Notes under the pieces: model-generated
What the model saw: only the letters and a program-made list of their open reading frames with translations
The model's database searches: none
Told to the model about the DNA's origin: nothing
Shown here: positions 8,243 to 17,073 of the stretch, one piece after another
How positions within the stretch are numbered: position 1 is the first letter of the stretch
Layout of the letters: each line of letters opens with the position of its first letter
Translations under genes and position numbers: made by a program
From: Microbacterium sp. zg-Y818
Lineage (GTDB): Bacteria; Actinomycetota; Actinomycetes; Actinomycetales; Microbacteriaceae
NCBI RefSeq assembly: GCF_030246905.1
Contig: NZ_CP126741.1
Location: 1,054,001 to 1,118,000 of the forward strand
DNA: 64,000 nucleotides
Direction: 5' to 3'

Positions 8243-8853
8243 GCACGCTGCCCTTGGGCTCCGCGGCGGCCACGGCCGCAGCGCTGCCCGCACCGATCGA
8301 CCGGCCGCGCCGACGCCTCGAGGTCGTCGCCGCGCCGGCGCCGCGCCGGCGACCGCGCCTTCTCTATGGGATCGTCGCCGTGGCCGGGGCGGTCACCATC
8401 GGCGCCGCGCAGATGGGCCTGTCGATCGTCACCACCCAGGGCTCGTACGAGGTCGCGCAGCTCACGCGGGAACAGCGCGATCTGACGTACCAGAAGCAGA
8501 TCCTCACCGACGACGTCGCCGGGCTGAACTCCCCCCAGTTCCTGGCCGCGAATGCGTCCGCGCTGGGCATGATGATCGCCGAGTCCCCGAACTATCTGCG
8601 CCTGAGCGACGGCGCGGTCCTCGGCGCCGGTGAAGCCGCGCTGGGCGGATCGACCATCGATGCGCTGGGCCGGCCCTCCGTTCCGAACGCCCTCATCGCC
8701 GAGGCCCCGCTGGTGACCGCGCCGCTGTCCACCATCGAGGGCGTGCCGGTCGCGCCCGACGCGCCGGCGGGCGCGGGCGGCGCCGCCGCTGCGACGGATG
8801 CCGCGACACCCCCGCCGATCACCGACGGACTCCCCGTCCCCCGCACACACTGA
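8239..8853 (+). CDS. ftsL: FtsL-like divisome membrane protein
   Basis: 204 residues. A short basic cytoplasmic tail, one membrane segment at about 41-60, then a heptad-like helix (about 70-95, [17 protein letters not shown]) make the classic FtsL/DivIC layout. Position between rsmH and ftsI is diagnostic, since sequence is poorly conserved in this family. The C-terminal about 90 residues are Ala/Pro-rich and probably disordered outside the membrane. It starts inside the rsmH stop (ATGA) and ends 5 bases before ftsI. Confidence 0.85.
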   Translation: MSTLPLGSAAATAAALPAPIDRPRRRLEVVAAPAPRRRPRLLYGIVAVAGAVTIGAAQMGLSIVTTQGSYEVAQLTREQRDLTYQKQILTDDVAGLNSPQFLAANASALGMMIAESPNYLRLSDGAVLGAGEAALGGSTIDALGRPSVPNALIAEAPLVTAPLSTIEGVPVAPDAPAGAGGAAAATDAATPPPITDGLPVPRTH

Positions 8854-8858
8854 GAGAC

Positions 8859-10637
8859 ATGACGACCCGAGCCACCCGCAGCCCGCGCCGGCGCACCGTC
8901 GTCGCCCTCGCCGTCGTCCTCGCCGTGCTCTCGGGGTTCATCCTGCGGCTCGTCGACATCCAGGTCGTGAACGCGGACGGGCACATCGCCGACTCCCAGG
9001 AGCTCGCGTTCGGCGCGCACGAGCAGCTCTACGGCACGCGGGGTGAGGTCGTAGACGCAGACGGTGAGCCGCTGGCCACCAGCATCCTGAAGTACGACGG
9101 AAAGCTCGATCCGCTCAACGTCGGTCCCGTCGAGCGCGAGATCGACGGTGTGACCGTCGAAGTGCCCTGGGAGCAGGTCGCCGCCGAGATGGGGGCCATC
9201 ACCGGGCAGAGCGCGGACGAGATCATCAAGATCGTCGACGACGCCCTCGCAGCAGACCCCGGCAGCCGGTTCGCCTACCTCAAGCGCGGCCTGACGACCG
9301 AGCAGTACCGCGAGCTCGCGGCTCTGCGGGCGCCGTTCATGCGCTTCGACCCGCACCCCCAGCGCACCTACCCCGACGGGGCGGTCGCCGGCAACCTGCT
9401 GGGCTTCATGGGCTCGGACGGCGAGCCCCTGGCCGGCGTGGAGCAGATCGAGAACACCTGCCTTGCGCCCCAGGATGGAGAGCGCAGCTACCTGCGTGGC
9501 GCCGACGGGGTTGTGATCCCCGGCACCGAGATCGAGACGCCCGCCGTCGACGGCGGCACGCTGCAGTTGACGATCGACCGCGATCTGCAGTGGTATCTGC
9601 AGCAGCTCATCGCCGAAGAGGTGCAGAACAAGCAGGCCTCGAGCGGGGCGATCCTGGTGCTCGAGGTGGCCACCGGAAAGATCCGTGCCGCGGCGGAGTA
9701 CCCGACGGTCGACCCGAACAACGTCGACGGCTCGGCGCCCGAGGACCGCGGCTCGCGCCTGTTCCTCGAGTCCTACGAGCCCGGCTCCACCCTCAAGGCC
9801 ATCACCGCCGCCAGTGTCATCGACGCGGGCGTGGCGACCCCTCTGACGACGGTGAGCGCGGGGGACTACGAGACCTTCCCCAACGGTGCCCGCGTGGGCG
9901 ATTTCGAATCGCACCCGGTGCTGAACTACACCCTCACCGGCGCGCTCATCGATTCATCGAACGTCGCGCTGTCGAAGTTCGGCGAGATGCTCACCGCCGA
10001 CACCCGCCACGAGTACCTGCAACGCTTCGGGGTGGGGAGGGGAACGGCGATCGACTGGCCGCAGGAGCCGCAGGGGGTTCTGCATCCCGTCTCCGAATGG
10101 GACAACCAGACGTTCTACGCCACGACGTTCGGGCAGGGCTACACGATGACGTCCCCGCAGGTCGCGAGCGCGTACCAGGCCCTGGCGAACGGCGGCCTGA
10201 AGATGCCGCTGTCGATCGTGGAATCCTGCACTCTCGCCGACGGAACCGTGGTTGAGCCCGACCTGCCCGAACCCGAGCAGGTCGTCTCGGAGGAGGCCGC
10301 GGACGCGGTGACCCTCATGCTCGAGAACGTCGCGGTGCAGGCCCAGATGGCCGATTTCATCGCCGTGGACGGGTATCGTCTCGCCGCCAAGACGGGTACC
10401 GCGCAGGTCGCCGGAGAGAACGGCTACAAGTCCGGGGTGTACTTCACGTCGCTCATCGGCATCGTGCCGGCCGACGATCCGCAGTACGTCGTTCTGACCA
10501 CGCTCGACGAGCCGACTACCATTAGATCGTCTGCTGCGAACCGCCAGGCCTTCCAGAAGGCCGTGACGCAGGTGCTCAAGAACTACCGCGTCCTGCCCTC
10601 TGATTCGCAGACGCCCCTTCTTCCCAAGACGCAGTGA
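8859..10637 (+). CDS. ftsI: Peptidoglycan D,D-transpeptidase FtsI (class B PBP)
   Basis: 592 residues. An N-terminal membrane anchor (about 15-35) precedes a pedestal domain and a penicillin-binding transpeptidase domain. The active-site motifs are STLK with Ser310 and Lys313, SSN in IDSSNVALSKFG, and KTGTAQVAG. It cross-links septal peptidoglycan together with FtsW, which is encoded downstream. The gene is followed by only 51 bases before murF; murE, normally located here, is missing. Confidence 0.97.
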   Translation: MTTRATRSPRRRTVVALAVVLAVLSGFILRLVDIQVVNADGHIADSQELAFGAHEQLYGTRGEVVDADGEPLATSILKYDGKLDPLNVGPVEREIDGVTVEVPWEQVAAEMGAITGQSADEIIKIVDDALAADPGSRFAYLKRGLTTEQYRELAALRAPFMRFDPHPQRTYPDGAVAGNLLGFMGSDGEPLAGVEQIENTCLAPQDGERSYLRGADGVVIPGTEIETPAVDGGTLQLTIDRDLQWYLQQLIAEEVQNKQASSGAILVLEVATGKIRAAAEYPTVDPNNVDGSAPEDRGSRLFLESYEPGSTLKAITAASVIDAGVATPLTTVSAGDYETFPNGARVGDFESHPVLNYTLTGALIDSSNVALSKFGEMLTADTRHEYLQRFGVGRGTAIDWPQEPQGVLHPVSEWDNQTFYATTFGQGYTMTSPQVASAYQALANGGLKMPLSIVESCTLADGTVVEPDLPEPEQVVSEEAADAVTLMLENVAVQAQMADFIAVDGYRLAAKTGTAQVAGENGYKSGVYFTSLIGIVPADDPQYVVLTTLDEPTTIRSSAANRQAFQKAVTQVLKNYRVLPSDSQTPLLPKTQ

Positions 10638-10688
10638 TCGCGCCGCCCGCGCGGACGTGCGCGCGCTCGTGACCGAGAACGGACACCC

Positions 10689-12101
10689 ATGATTCCCTTG
10701 ACGTTCGCCGAGGTCGCCCGGGCCACATCCGGTGAACTCCGCCCTGCCGCCGGAGCCGGGCCCGAGACCGTCGTGGCCGGTGCGGTCGACACCGATTCCC
10801 GCCTCATCGAGCCCGGCGGCATCTTCGTCGCAAAGCCGGGGGAGGACACCGACGGCCACCTGTTCGTCGACGCCGCCCTCGAGCGCGGTGCGGTGCTGGC
10901 GATCGTCGAGCACCCCGTCGCCGCAGCGATCAGCCAGATCGTCGTGGCCGATGCCGTCGCCGCGCTGGCGGACCTGGCGCGCGACGTCGTCGCCCGGGTG
11001 CGCGCCGGCGGCCGCCTGCAGATCGTCGGGATCACCGGGTCCAACGGCAAGACCACGACCAAGAACATGCTGGCGCGCATCTTGCAGGACGAGGGCTACA
11101 CGGTCGCGCCGCGCGCCTCGTTCAACAATGAGGTCGGCGCGCCCCTCACGATGCTGCGTGTCACCCACGACACGCGGTTCCTCGTCAGCGAGTTCGGCGC
11201 CAGCGGCCCGGGCGAGATCGCCCGGCTCGCCGGATTGGTAGAGCCCGACATCGGCGTCGTGCTCATGGTCGGAATGGCCCACGCCGGCGGTTTCGGCGGG
11301 GTGGAAGAGACGCTGCGCGCCAAGTCCGAACTCATCCACGCGGTGCGCCGCGGGGGCGTCGCCGCGCTCAACGCCGACGACGCGCGGGTGGCCACGATGG
11401 CGACGATCGCCGCCGACCGCGGACAGAGCGTCCGCTGGTTCGGGCGGACGTCCGCCGCGGACGTGCGCGCCGAAGACGTCGAGGTGGATGCCGACGGCAC
11501 GTCGTGCACGGTCGTCGTCGACGGCGAGCGACTGCCGCTGCGCCTGCGCGTGCTGGGGGAGCACCACGTGATGAACGCGCTGGCCGCCCTCACCGCCGCC
11601 ACCGCGCTCGGGGTCAGCGCCCGTGACGCGATCGCACGTCTGGAGACGGTCGAGCTCGCCGAGCGGTGGCGCATGCAGCCGCTGGGCTCGAACCGGGTGC
11701 GCATCATCAACGACGCCTACAACGCCAGTCCCGACTCGATGGCCGCCGCGTTGCGGACCCTCGCCCAGATCGTGGGCCCCGAACAGCGCACCGTCGCCGT
11801 GCTGGGCGCGATGAGCGAGCTGGGCGAATTCTCGGGAGAGGAGCACGACCGCATCGGCCTGCTGGCGGTGCGCCTGAACATCCGCCGCATCGTGGTGGTG
11901 GGTCCCGAGGCCCGACGCCTGTTCATCTCGGTGATCTCGGAGGGCTCGTGGGACGGTGAGGCGGTGTACTTCGCCACCGCCGATGAGGCCTACGACTACC
12001 TGCGGGAGGAGCTGCGCGACGGCGACCGGGTGCTGGTGAAATCCTCGAACGCCGCAGGTCTGCGGCATCTGGGTGATCGTCTGGGAGAATCGTTCTCGTG
12101 A
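10689..12101 (+). CDS. murF: UDP-MurNAc-tripeptide--D-Ala-D-Ala ligase MurF
   Basis: 470 residues with an ATG start. It adds D-Ala-D-Ala to the UDP-MurNAc-tripeptide using ATP. The P-loop is GITGSNGKTTTKNM at about 115, followed by the Mur ligase central motif EFGASGPGEI and a C-terminal domain with INDAYNASPDSM. It overlaps mraY by GTGA at 12098-12101. It is 51 bases from ftsI, with no murE between. Confidence 0.97.
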   Translation: MIPLTFAEVARATSGELRPAAGAGPETVVAGAVDTDSRLIEPGGIFVAKPGEDTDGHLFVDAALERGAVLAIVEHPVAAAISQIVVADAVAALADLARDVVARVRAGGRLQIVGITGSNGKTTTKNMLARILQDEGYTVAPRASFNNEVGAPLTMLRVTHDTRFLVSEFGASGPGEIARLAGLVEPDIGVVLMVGMAHAGGFGGVEETLRAKSELIHAVRRGGVAALNADDARVATMATIAADRGQSVRWFGRTSAADVRAEDVEVDADGTSCTVVVDGERLPLRLRVLGEHHVMNALAALTAATALGVSARDAIARLETVELAERWRMQPLGSNRVRIINDAYNASPDSMAAALRTLAQIVGPEQRTVAVLGAMSELGEFSGEEHDRIGLLAVRLNIRRIVVVGPEARRLFISVISEGSWDGEAVYFATADEAYDYLREELRDGDRVLVKSSNAAGLRHLGDRLGESFS

Positions 12102-13207
12102 GATCACTCCTTATCGCCGCGACGATCTCACTGTCGTTCACGCTCTTCCTCACGCCGCTGTTCATCCGGCTGTTCGAGAAGCTGGGCTGGGGGCAGGTCA
12201 TCCGCACCCCCGAGGACGGCAACAACCCGCAGCACGCCGCCAAGCGCGGCACGCCCACGATGGGTGGGATCATCTTCATCCTGGCGACCGTGCTCGGCTA
12301 CCTGGTCGGCACGTTCGTCGGTGGGAGCCCGCCCACGGCGTCGGGCCTGCTGGTCCTGTGGATGATGGTGGGTCTCGGGGTCGTCGGGTTCATCGACGAC
12401 TACCTGAAGGTGCGCAGCCAGCGCAGCCTCGGGCTCTCGGGCTGGCGCAAGGTCATCGGCCAGGTGCTCGTGGCGGTGCCCTTCGGCATCCTCGCCCTCA
12501 ACTTCCCGAACGTCCGCGACGTGACGCCCGCGTCGGCCCACATCTCGCTGTTCCGCGACATCCCGGTGCTGTCGTTCATGGCGCTGGGCGCGATCGTCGG
12601 CTGGATCCTCTATCTCGCGTGGGTGTCCTTCCTCTCGGTCGCCTGGTCCAACGCCACCAACCTCACCGACGGCCTCGACGGCCTGGCCACGGGTGCCGGC
12701 ATCTTCACGGTGTCGGCCTACAGCCTGGTGTCGTTCTGGCAGTTCCAGCAACGCTGCATCAGCACCGCGCTCGTGCCGGCCTACGCCGATGCCTGCTATC
12801 TCACCCGTGACCCGCTGGACCTCACGATCGTCGCGGCTGCCTTCGTCGGCGCCCTCGTCGGATTCCTCTGGTGGAACGCGCCCAAGGCGAAGATCTTCAT
12901 GGGCGACGTCGGGTCGATGGCCATCGGAGGCGTCATCGTCGCGATGTCGATTCTCACCCGCACCGAGCTGCTCGCGGTGCTCATCGCGGGCGTCTTCGTC
13001 ATCGCCCCCGGCTCCGTCGTGCTGCAGCGGTACTACTTCAAGGCGACCGGCGGCAAGCGCATCTTCCTCATGAGCCCGTTCCATCACCACCTCGAGCTGC
13101 GAGGGTGGCCGGAGATCACCATCGTCGTGCGCATGTGGATCATCGCCGGCATCCTCGCGGTGACCGGTGTCGCGCTCTTCTACGTCGAATGGCTCGCCGC
13201 GCAATGA
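12098..13207 (+). CDS. mraY: Phospho-MurNAc-pentapeptide transferase MraY
   Basis: 369 residues with a GTG start. Polytopic membrane enzyme with about ten segments that makes lipid I from undecaprenyl phosphate. Signature sequences are GFIDDYLKV, NATNLTDGLDGLATG, FMGDVGSMAIGG with the catalytic Asp region, and HHHLELRGW near the C-terminus. It starts within the murF stop and overlaps murD by ATGA (13204-13207). Confidence 0.97.
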   Translation: MRSLLIAATISLSFTLFLTPLFIRLFEKLGWGQVIRTPEDGNNPQHAAKRGTPTMGGIIFILATVLGYLVGTFVGGSPPTASGLLVLWMMVGLGVVGFIDDYLKVRSQRSLGLSGWRKVIGQVLVAVPFGILALNFPNVRDVTPASAHISLFRDIPVLSFMALGAIVGWILYLAWVSFLSVAWSNATNLTDGLDGLATGAGIFTVSAYSLVSFWQFQQRCISTALVPAYADACYLTRDPLDLTIVAAAFVGALVGFLWWNAPKAKIFMGDVGSMAIGGVIVAMSILTRTELLAVLIAGVFVIAPGSVVLQRYYFKATGGKRIFLMSPFHHHLELRGWPEITIVVRMWIIAGILAVTGVALFYVEWLAAQ

Positions 13208-14751
13208 ATGAACGTCTGGACGCACTCACGAGCTGGAACGCCGACTGGCGTGGCCTGCGCGTGGCCGTCCTGGGCCTTTCCGTCACAGGCTTCTCGGTGG
13301 CCGACACGCTCGCCGAGCTCGGCGCCCGGGTGCTGGTGGTCACCGAGACCGCCGCCGAGGAGTATGCGCGACTGCTGCCGGTGATCGGCGCCGAGCTGTG
13401 GACCGGCCCCTTGACGGAGGTGCCCCGCGAGCTCGTGGACTTCGCGCCCGACGTCATCGTCGCCTCACCCGGCTTCCCGCCGCATCACGCCGTGATCCGC
13501 TGGGCGCAGGATGCCGGCATCGCCCTCTGGGGTGACATCGAGCTCGCCTGGCGCGTGCGCGACAAGGTGACCCGGCAGGACGGACGCCCTGCGGACTGGG
13601 TGCTCATCACGGGAACCAACGGCAAGACGACCACCACCCGGCTGGCGGCGACCATGATGGCCGAGGCCGGTCTGCGCGCAGCGCCCTGCGGCAACATCGG
13701 CGTGCCGGTGCTCGACGCCGTGCGCGATCCGGCCGGTTTCGACGTGCTCGTGGTCGAGCTGTCGAGTCACCAGCTCTGGTATCTCGGGCTGCAGTCGACT
13801 CCCCAGCCCGTCTCGCCGGCGGCTTCGGTGTGCCTGAACCTCGCCGACGACCACCTGGAGTGGCACGGCTCGTTCCGGGCGTACCGCGATGCGAAGGCGA
13901 TCGTGTACGCCAACACCCGCATCGCCTGCGTGTACAACAGGGCAGACATCGCCACCCGCGAGATGGTCGAAGAGGCGGAGGTCGTCGAGGGATGCCGCGC
14001 CGTCGGCTTCGACCTCGGGGTGCCGGGACCCAGTGACCTCGGTGTCGTCGACGGCATCCTCGTCGACCGGGCGTTCCTGGCGGAGCGGGCCACCACCGCG
14101 CTCGAGCTGACCACGGTCGCCGACCTCGCCGCGCACGGGCTCGCGGCTCCCCACGTCGTGGCGAACGTGCTGGCCGCCAGCGCCCTCGCCCGGGCCCTCG
14201 ACGTGCCGCCGGCAGCGATCGCCGCGGCGCTGGAGCACTTCCGGCTCGACCCGCACCGCATCGAGGTGGTCGCGGTCGAGGGGGGGATCACCTGGGTCGA
14301 CGACTCGAAGGCGACGAACCCGCACGCCGCCGCATCTTCACTGGCTGCCTACCCCGGCGCCGTCTGGGTCGTCGGCGGACTGCTGAAGGGCGTCGACATC
14401 TCGGACCTCGTGGCGGGGAGGGGCGCGAAGAGCAAGGCGGCCATCGTGATCGGCGCCGATCGGACGGCGGTCCTCGAGGCGTTCGGGCGACACGCGCCGA
14501 CAGTGCCGGTATTCGAGGTCGACGACGCCGACACTGAAGAGGTCATGACGCGGGTCGTCGAACTGGCGGCGGGGATCGCCCGTGACGGGGACGTGGTTCT
14601 GCTCGCCCCCGCCGCAGCATCCTTCGACCAGTTCGCGTCCTACGCCGACCGCGGCAACAGCTTCGCCGCGGCGGTGCGCGAACGGATCGAAAGGGGGGCC
14701 GATGACGAGCACGACGCACAACCGCACGACACCCCCGACGACCCCGCCTGA
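13204..14751 (+). CDS. murD: UDP-MurNAc-L-Ala--D-Glu ligase MurD
   Basis: 515 residues from the ATG at 13204, which overlaps the mraY stop; the frame remains open far upstream inside mraY but that part is a shadow. It adds D-glutamate to UDP-MurNAc-L-Ala. The Rossmann-like N-domain begins VAVLGLSVTGFSVA, the P-loop is ITGTNGKTTTTRL, and the C-domain carries VDDSKATNPHAA. The 3' end overlaps the ftsW start by 50 bases. Confidence 0.96.
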   Translation: MNERLDALTSWNADWRGLRVAVLGLSVTGFSVADTLAELGARVLVVTETAAEEYARLLPVIGAELWTGPLTEVPRELVDFAPDVIVASPGFPPHHAVIRWAQDAGIALWGDIELAWRVRDKVTRQDGRPADWVLITGTNGKTTTTRLAATMMAEAGLRAAPCGNIGVPVLDAVRDPAGFDVLVVELSSHQLWYLGLQSTPQPVSPAASVCLNLADDHLEWHGSFRAYRDAKAIVYANTRIACVYNRADIATREMVEEAEVVEGCRAVGFDLGVPGPSDLGVVDGILVDRAFLAERATTALELTTVADLAAHGLAAPHVVANVLAASALARALDVPPAAIAAALEHFRLDPHRIEVVAVEGGITWVDDSKATNPHAAASSLAAYPGAVWVVGGLLKGVDISDLVAGRGAKSKAAIVIGADRTAVLEAFGRHAPTVPVFEVDDADTEEVMTRVVELAAGIARDGDVVLLAPAAASFDQFASYADRGNSFAAAVRERIERGADDEHDAQPHDTPDDPA

Positions 14752-15928
14752 CGGCGCGTCGCGCGGGCCCGTGGCCGCGCGGATCTCGCTCGGCAAGGTC
14801 TTCGCGCCGGTGCCGAGCGAGTTCGTGCTGATCTCGTCAGCGGCTCTCCTGCTGACCTCCTTCGGGCTCGTGATGGTGCTGTCGGCCACGTCGGCCGTCT
14901 CCACGGCGGCGGGTCTTGGCCCCTTCGACACGCTCATCAAGCAGTCGGTGTTCGCGGCGATCGGCATTCCGCTGATGTTCGTCATGAGCCGGTTCCCAGT
15001 GGCGTTCTGGAAGAAGATCGCCTGGCCTGCCCTCATCGCAGCGACGTTCCTGCAGCTGCTCGTCTTCGTGCCAGGTATCGGCATCGAGAACGACGGCAAC
15101 CGCAACTGGATCTCCATCGCCGGCCAGCAGGCCCAGCCCTCGGAGTTCCTCAAGCTCACCCTCGCGCTCTGGCTCGGGCTGGTGCTCTTCCGCAAGCGTT
15201 CGCTGCTGACCAAATGGCAGCACGTCTTCATCCCGGTGGTGCCCGTCGGCGGCCTCGTCATCGCGACCGTCATGGCCGGCGGCGACCTCGGCACGACCAT
15301 GATCCTGGTGCTGATCCTGCTGGGCGCGCTGTTCTTCTCGGGTGTGAAGCTGCGGCTGTTCATCATCCCGCTGATCCTCGCCGCCGTCACCGTCGCCGTC
15401 CTCGCCATCCGCAGCCCCAACCGCATGGCGCGCATCATGAGCTTCCTCAACCCGAACTGCATCGAGGACTACCTCGATGGCTGCTACCAGGCGATGCACG
15501 GGGTGTGGGGGCTCGCCGCCGGCGGTGTCTTCGGGCTGGGCTTGGGCAACTCGCGCGAGAAGTACGCCTGGCTTCCTGCCGCCGCGCACGACTACATCTT
15601 CGCCATCGTGGGCGAGGAGCTCGGGCTCATCGGATGCATCGTGGCGCTGGGGCTGTTCGCGCTGTTCGCCGTCGGCGCCTTCCATGTGGTGCGCAAGACC
15701 GACGACCCGTTCGTGCGCATCGCTGCCGGCGCCATCACAGTGTGGATCGTCGGTCAGGCCCTCATCAACATGGGCGTGGTGCTGCGTGTGGTGCCCGTGC
15801 TGGGCGTGCCCCTGCCCTTCATGTCCCAGGGCGGCACGGCGCTGCTGTCGGTGCTCATGGCCTGCGGTGTCCTGCTGTCGTTCGCCCGCACCCTGCCTGT
15901 GAAGAACCTCGGCGTCGCCGCGCGCTGA
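14702..15928 (+). CDS. ftsW: Septal peptidoglycan glycosyltransferase FtsW
   Basis: 408 residues from the ATG at 14702, preceded by a G-rich AAGGGGGG element. The Thr/Pro-rich N-terminal 40 residues are cytoplasmic; about ten membrane segments follow. SEDS-family landmarks are GNRNWI (as NRNWISI), the loop with PNRMARIMSFLNP, and SQGGTALLS near the C-terminus. It polymerises lipid II and works with FtsI. The unusual 50-base overlap with murD is discussed separately. Start alternatives further in would remove the tail. Confidence 0.94.
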   Translation: MTSTTHNRTTPPTTPPDGASRGPVAARISLGKVFAPVPSEFVLISSAALLLTSFGLVMVLSATSAVSTAAGLGPFDTLIKQSVFAAIGIPLMFVMSRFPVAFWKKIAWPALIAATFLQLLVFVPGIGIENDGNRNWISIAGQQAQPSEFLKLTLALWLGLVLFRKRSLLTKWQHVFIPVVPVGGLVIATVMAGGDLGTTMILVLILLGALFFSGVKLRLFIIPLILAAVTVAVLAIRSPNRMARIMSFLNPNCIEDYLDGCYQAMHGVWGLAAGGVFGLGLGNSREKYAWLPAAAHDYIFAIVGEELGLIGCIVALGLFALFAVGAFHVVRKTDDPFVRIAAGAITVWIVGQALINMGVVLRVVPVLGVPLPFMSQGGTALLSVLMACGVLLSFARTLPVKNLGVAAR

Positions 15929-15934
15929 CGCGGG

Positions 15935-15940
15935 TAGGGT
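15935..15940 (+). promoter_or_regulatory. Possible -10 or ribosome binding site before murG
   Basis: TAGGGT ends 6 bases before the murG GTG. It fits the leaderless pattern seen elsewhere, but AGGG could equally act as a weak ribosome binding site inside the operon. Confidence 0.3.
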
Positions 15941-15946
15941 CGTCTG

Positions 15947-17020
15947 GTGACGACGTACCTTCTCGCCGGCGGCGGAACCGCCGGGCATGTGAACCCCCTG
16001 CTGGCCGTCGCTGACGGGCTGCGCGACCGCAGCCCTCACGACACCGTGCTGGTGCTGGGAACCCGGGAAGGGCTCGAAACCCGGCTTGTGCCCGCGCGGG
16101 GCTACGAACTGCTGTTCGTCGACAAGGTGCCCTTCCCGCGTCGCCCGAACGGCGCGGCGGTGGCCTTTCCGCCTCGCTTCCTGCGGGCGATCGCCCAGGT
16201 GCGCGCGCACATCCGCGCCCACCGGGTGGACGTCGTCGTCGGTTTCGGCGGGTACGCCTCGGCTCCGGCCTACGTCGCGGCGTCGCGCGAGCGGGTCCCC
16301 TTCGTCGTGCACGAGGCCAACGCGCGGCCGGGGCTCGCGAACGTGCTCGGCGCGCGCCGAGCGGCAGGGGTCGGCGTCGCCTTCGCAGGCACGCCGATGA
16401 AGCGCTCGCGCGTGGTGGGGATGCCGCTGCGGCGCGAGATCGCGGACCTCGACCGCGAGGCGCTGCGCGCCGAAGCTGCCGCCCACTTCGGGCTGGACCC
16501 GAACCTGCCCACGCTCCTCGTCTTCGGCGGTTCGCTGGGCGCCCGGCGTCTGAACGAAGCCTTCGCCGGCGCCTGGAAGGACGTGCGGGATGCCGGATGG
16601 CAGCTGCTGCAGGCGGCAGGGGAGAAGAACGAGCTGCAGGACCCCGGCGCCCCCGGCTACGCGCTGCTGCCCTACATCGACCGCATGGACCTCGCGTTCG
16701 CGATCGCCGATGTCGTCGTCGCGCGCGCGGGTGCGGCGACGGTGAGTGAGATCAGCGCCCTCGGCATCCCGGCCGTCTACGTGCCGTACGCCGTCGGCAA
16801 CGGCGAACAGGCCCTCAACGCCGCGTCGGCCGTGCGTGCGGGAGCGGCGCGGCTCATCCCCGACGGGGAGTTCACCGCCGGGCGGGTGCGCGACGAGATC
16901 GTGCCGCTGCTGCAGGATGACCACGCGCTGCGGGCCATGCGGGAGGCGGCGGCATCCGTCGGCAGCCGCACCGGCACCGAGGACGTCATCGCCATGATCG
17001 ACGCCGCGCTCGCTCGCTGA
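15947..17020 (+). CDS. murG: UDP-GlcNAc--lipid I N-acetylglucosaminyltransferase MurG
   Basis: 357 residues with a GTG start. It converts lipid I to lipid II on the inner membrane face. GT28 features: the N-terminal GGGTAGHVNPLLAVADGL loop, VVVGFGGYASAPAYVAA, and ARAGAATVSEISALGIPAVYVPYA in the UDP-GlcNAc-binding C-domain. It lies 18 bases after ftsW and 53 bases before murC. Confidence 0.97.
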   Translation: MTTYLLAGGGTAGHVNPLLAVADGLRDRSPHDTVLVLGTREGLETRLVPARGYELLFVDKVPFPRRPNGAAVAFPPRFLRAIAQVRAHIRAHRVDVVVGFGGYASAPAYVAASRERVPFVVHEANARPGLANVLGARRAAGVGVAFAGTPMKRSRVVGMPLRREIADLDREALRAEAAAHFGLDPNLPTLLVFGGSLGARRLNEAFAGAWKDVRDAGWQLLQAAGEKNELQDPGAPGYALLPYIDRMDLAFAIADVVVARAGAATVSEISALGIPAVYVPYAVGNGEQALNAASAVRAGAARLIPDGEFTAGRVRDEIVPLLQDDHALRAMREAAASVGSRTGTEDVIAMIDAALAR

Positions 17021-17058
17021 CGGGCGCGCCGCACAGCTGTCCTTCACGGCACCCGACC

Positions 17059-17064
17059 TAGACT
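17059..17064 (+). promoter_or_regulatory. Putative internal -10 before murC
   Basis: TAGACT ends 9 bases before the murC ATG, in the 53-base gap after murG. No Shine-Dalgarno sequence is visible, so a secondary promoter within the dcw cluster is possible. Confidence 0.35.
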
Positions 17065-17073
17065 TGTCGGGCC

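Noticed and set aside
9954..12107. 717-codon minus-strand frame opposite ftsI and murF
   Set aside because: Shadow; no domain and inconsistent with the operon.
12871..13203. Upstream extension of the murD frame into mraY
   Set aside because: The MurD family N-terminus begins at the ATG at 13204, which also overlaps the mraY stop in the usual ATGA manner.
14837..17047. 736-codon minus-strand frame opposite ftsW and murG
   Set aside because: Opposite two essential conserved genes, biased composition, no motif.
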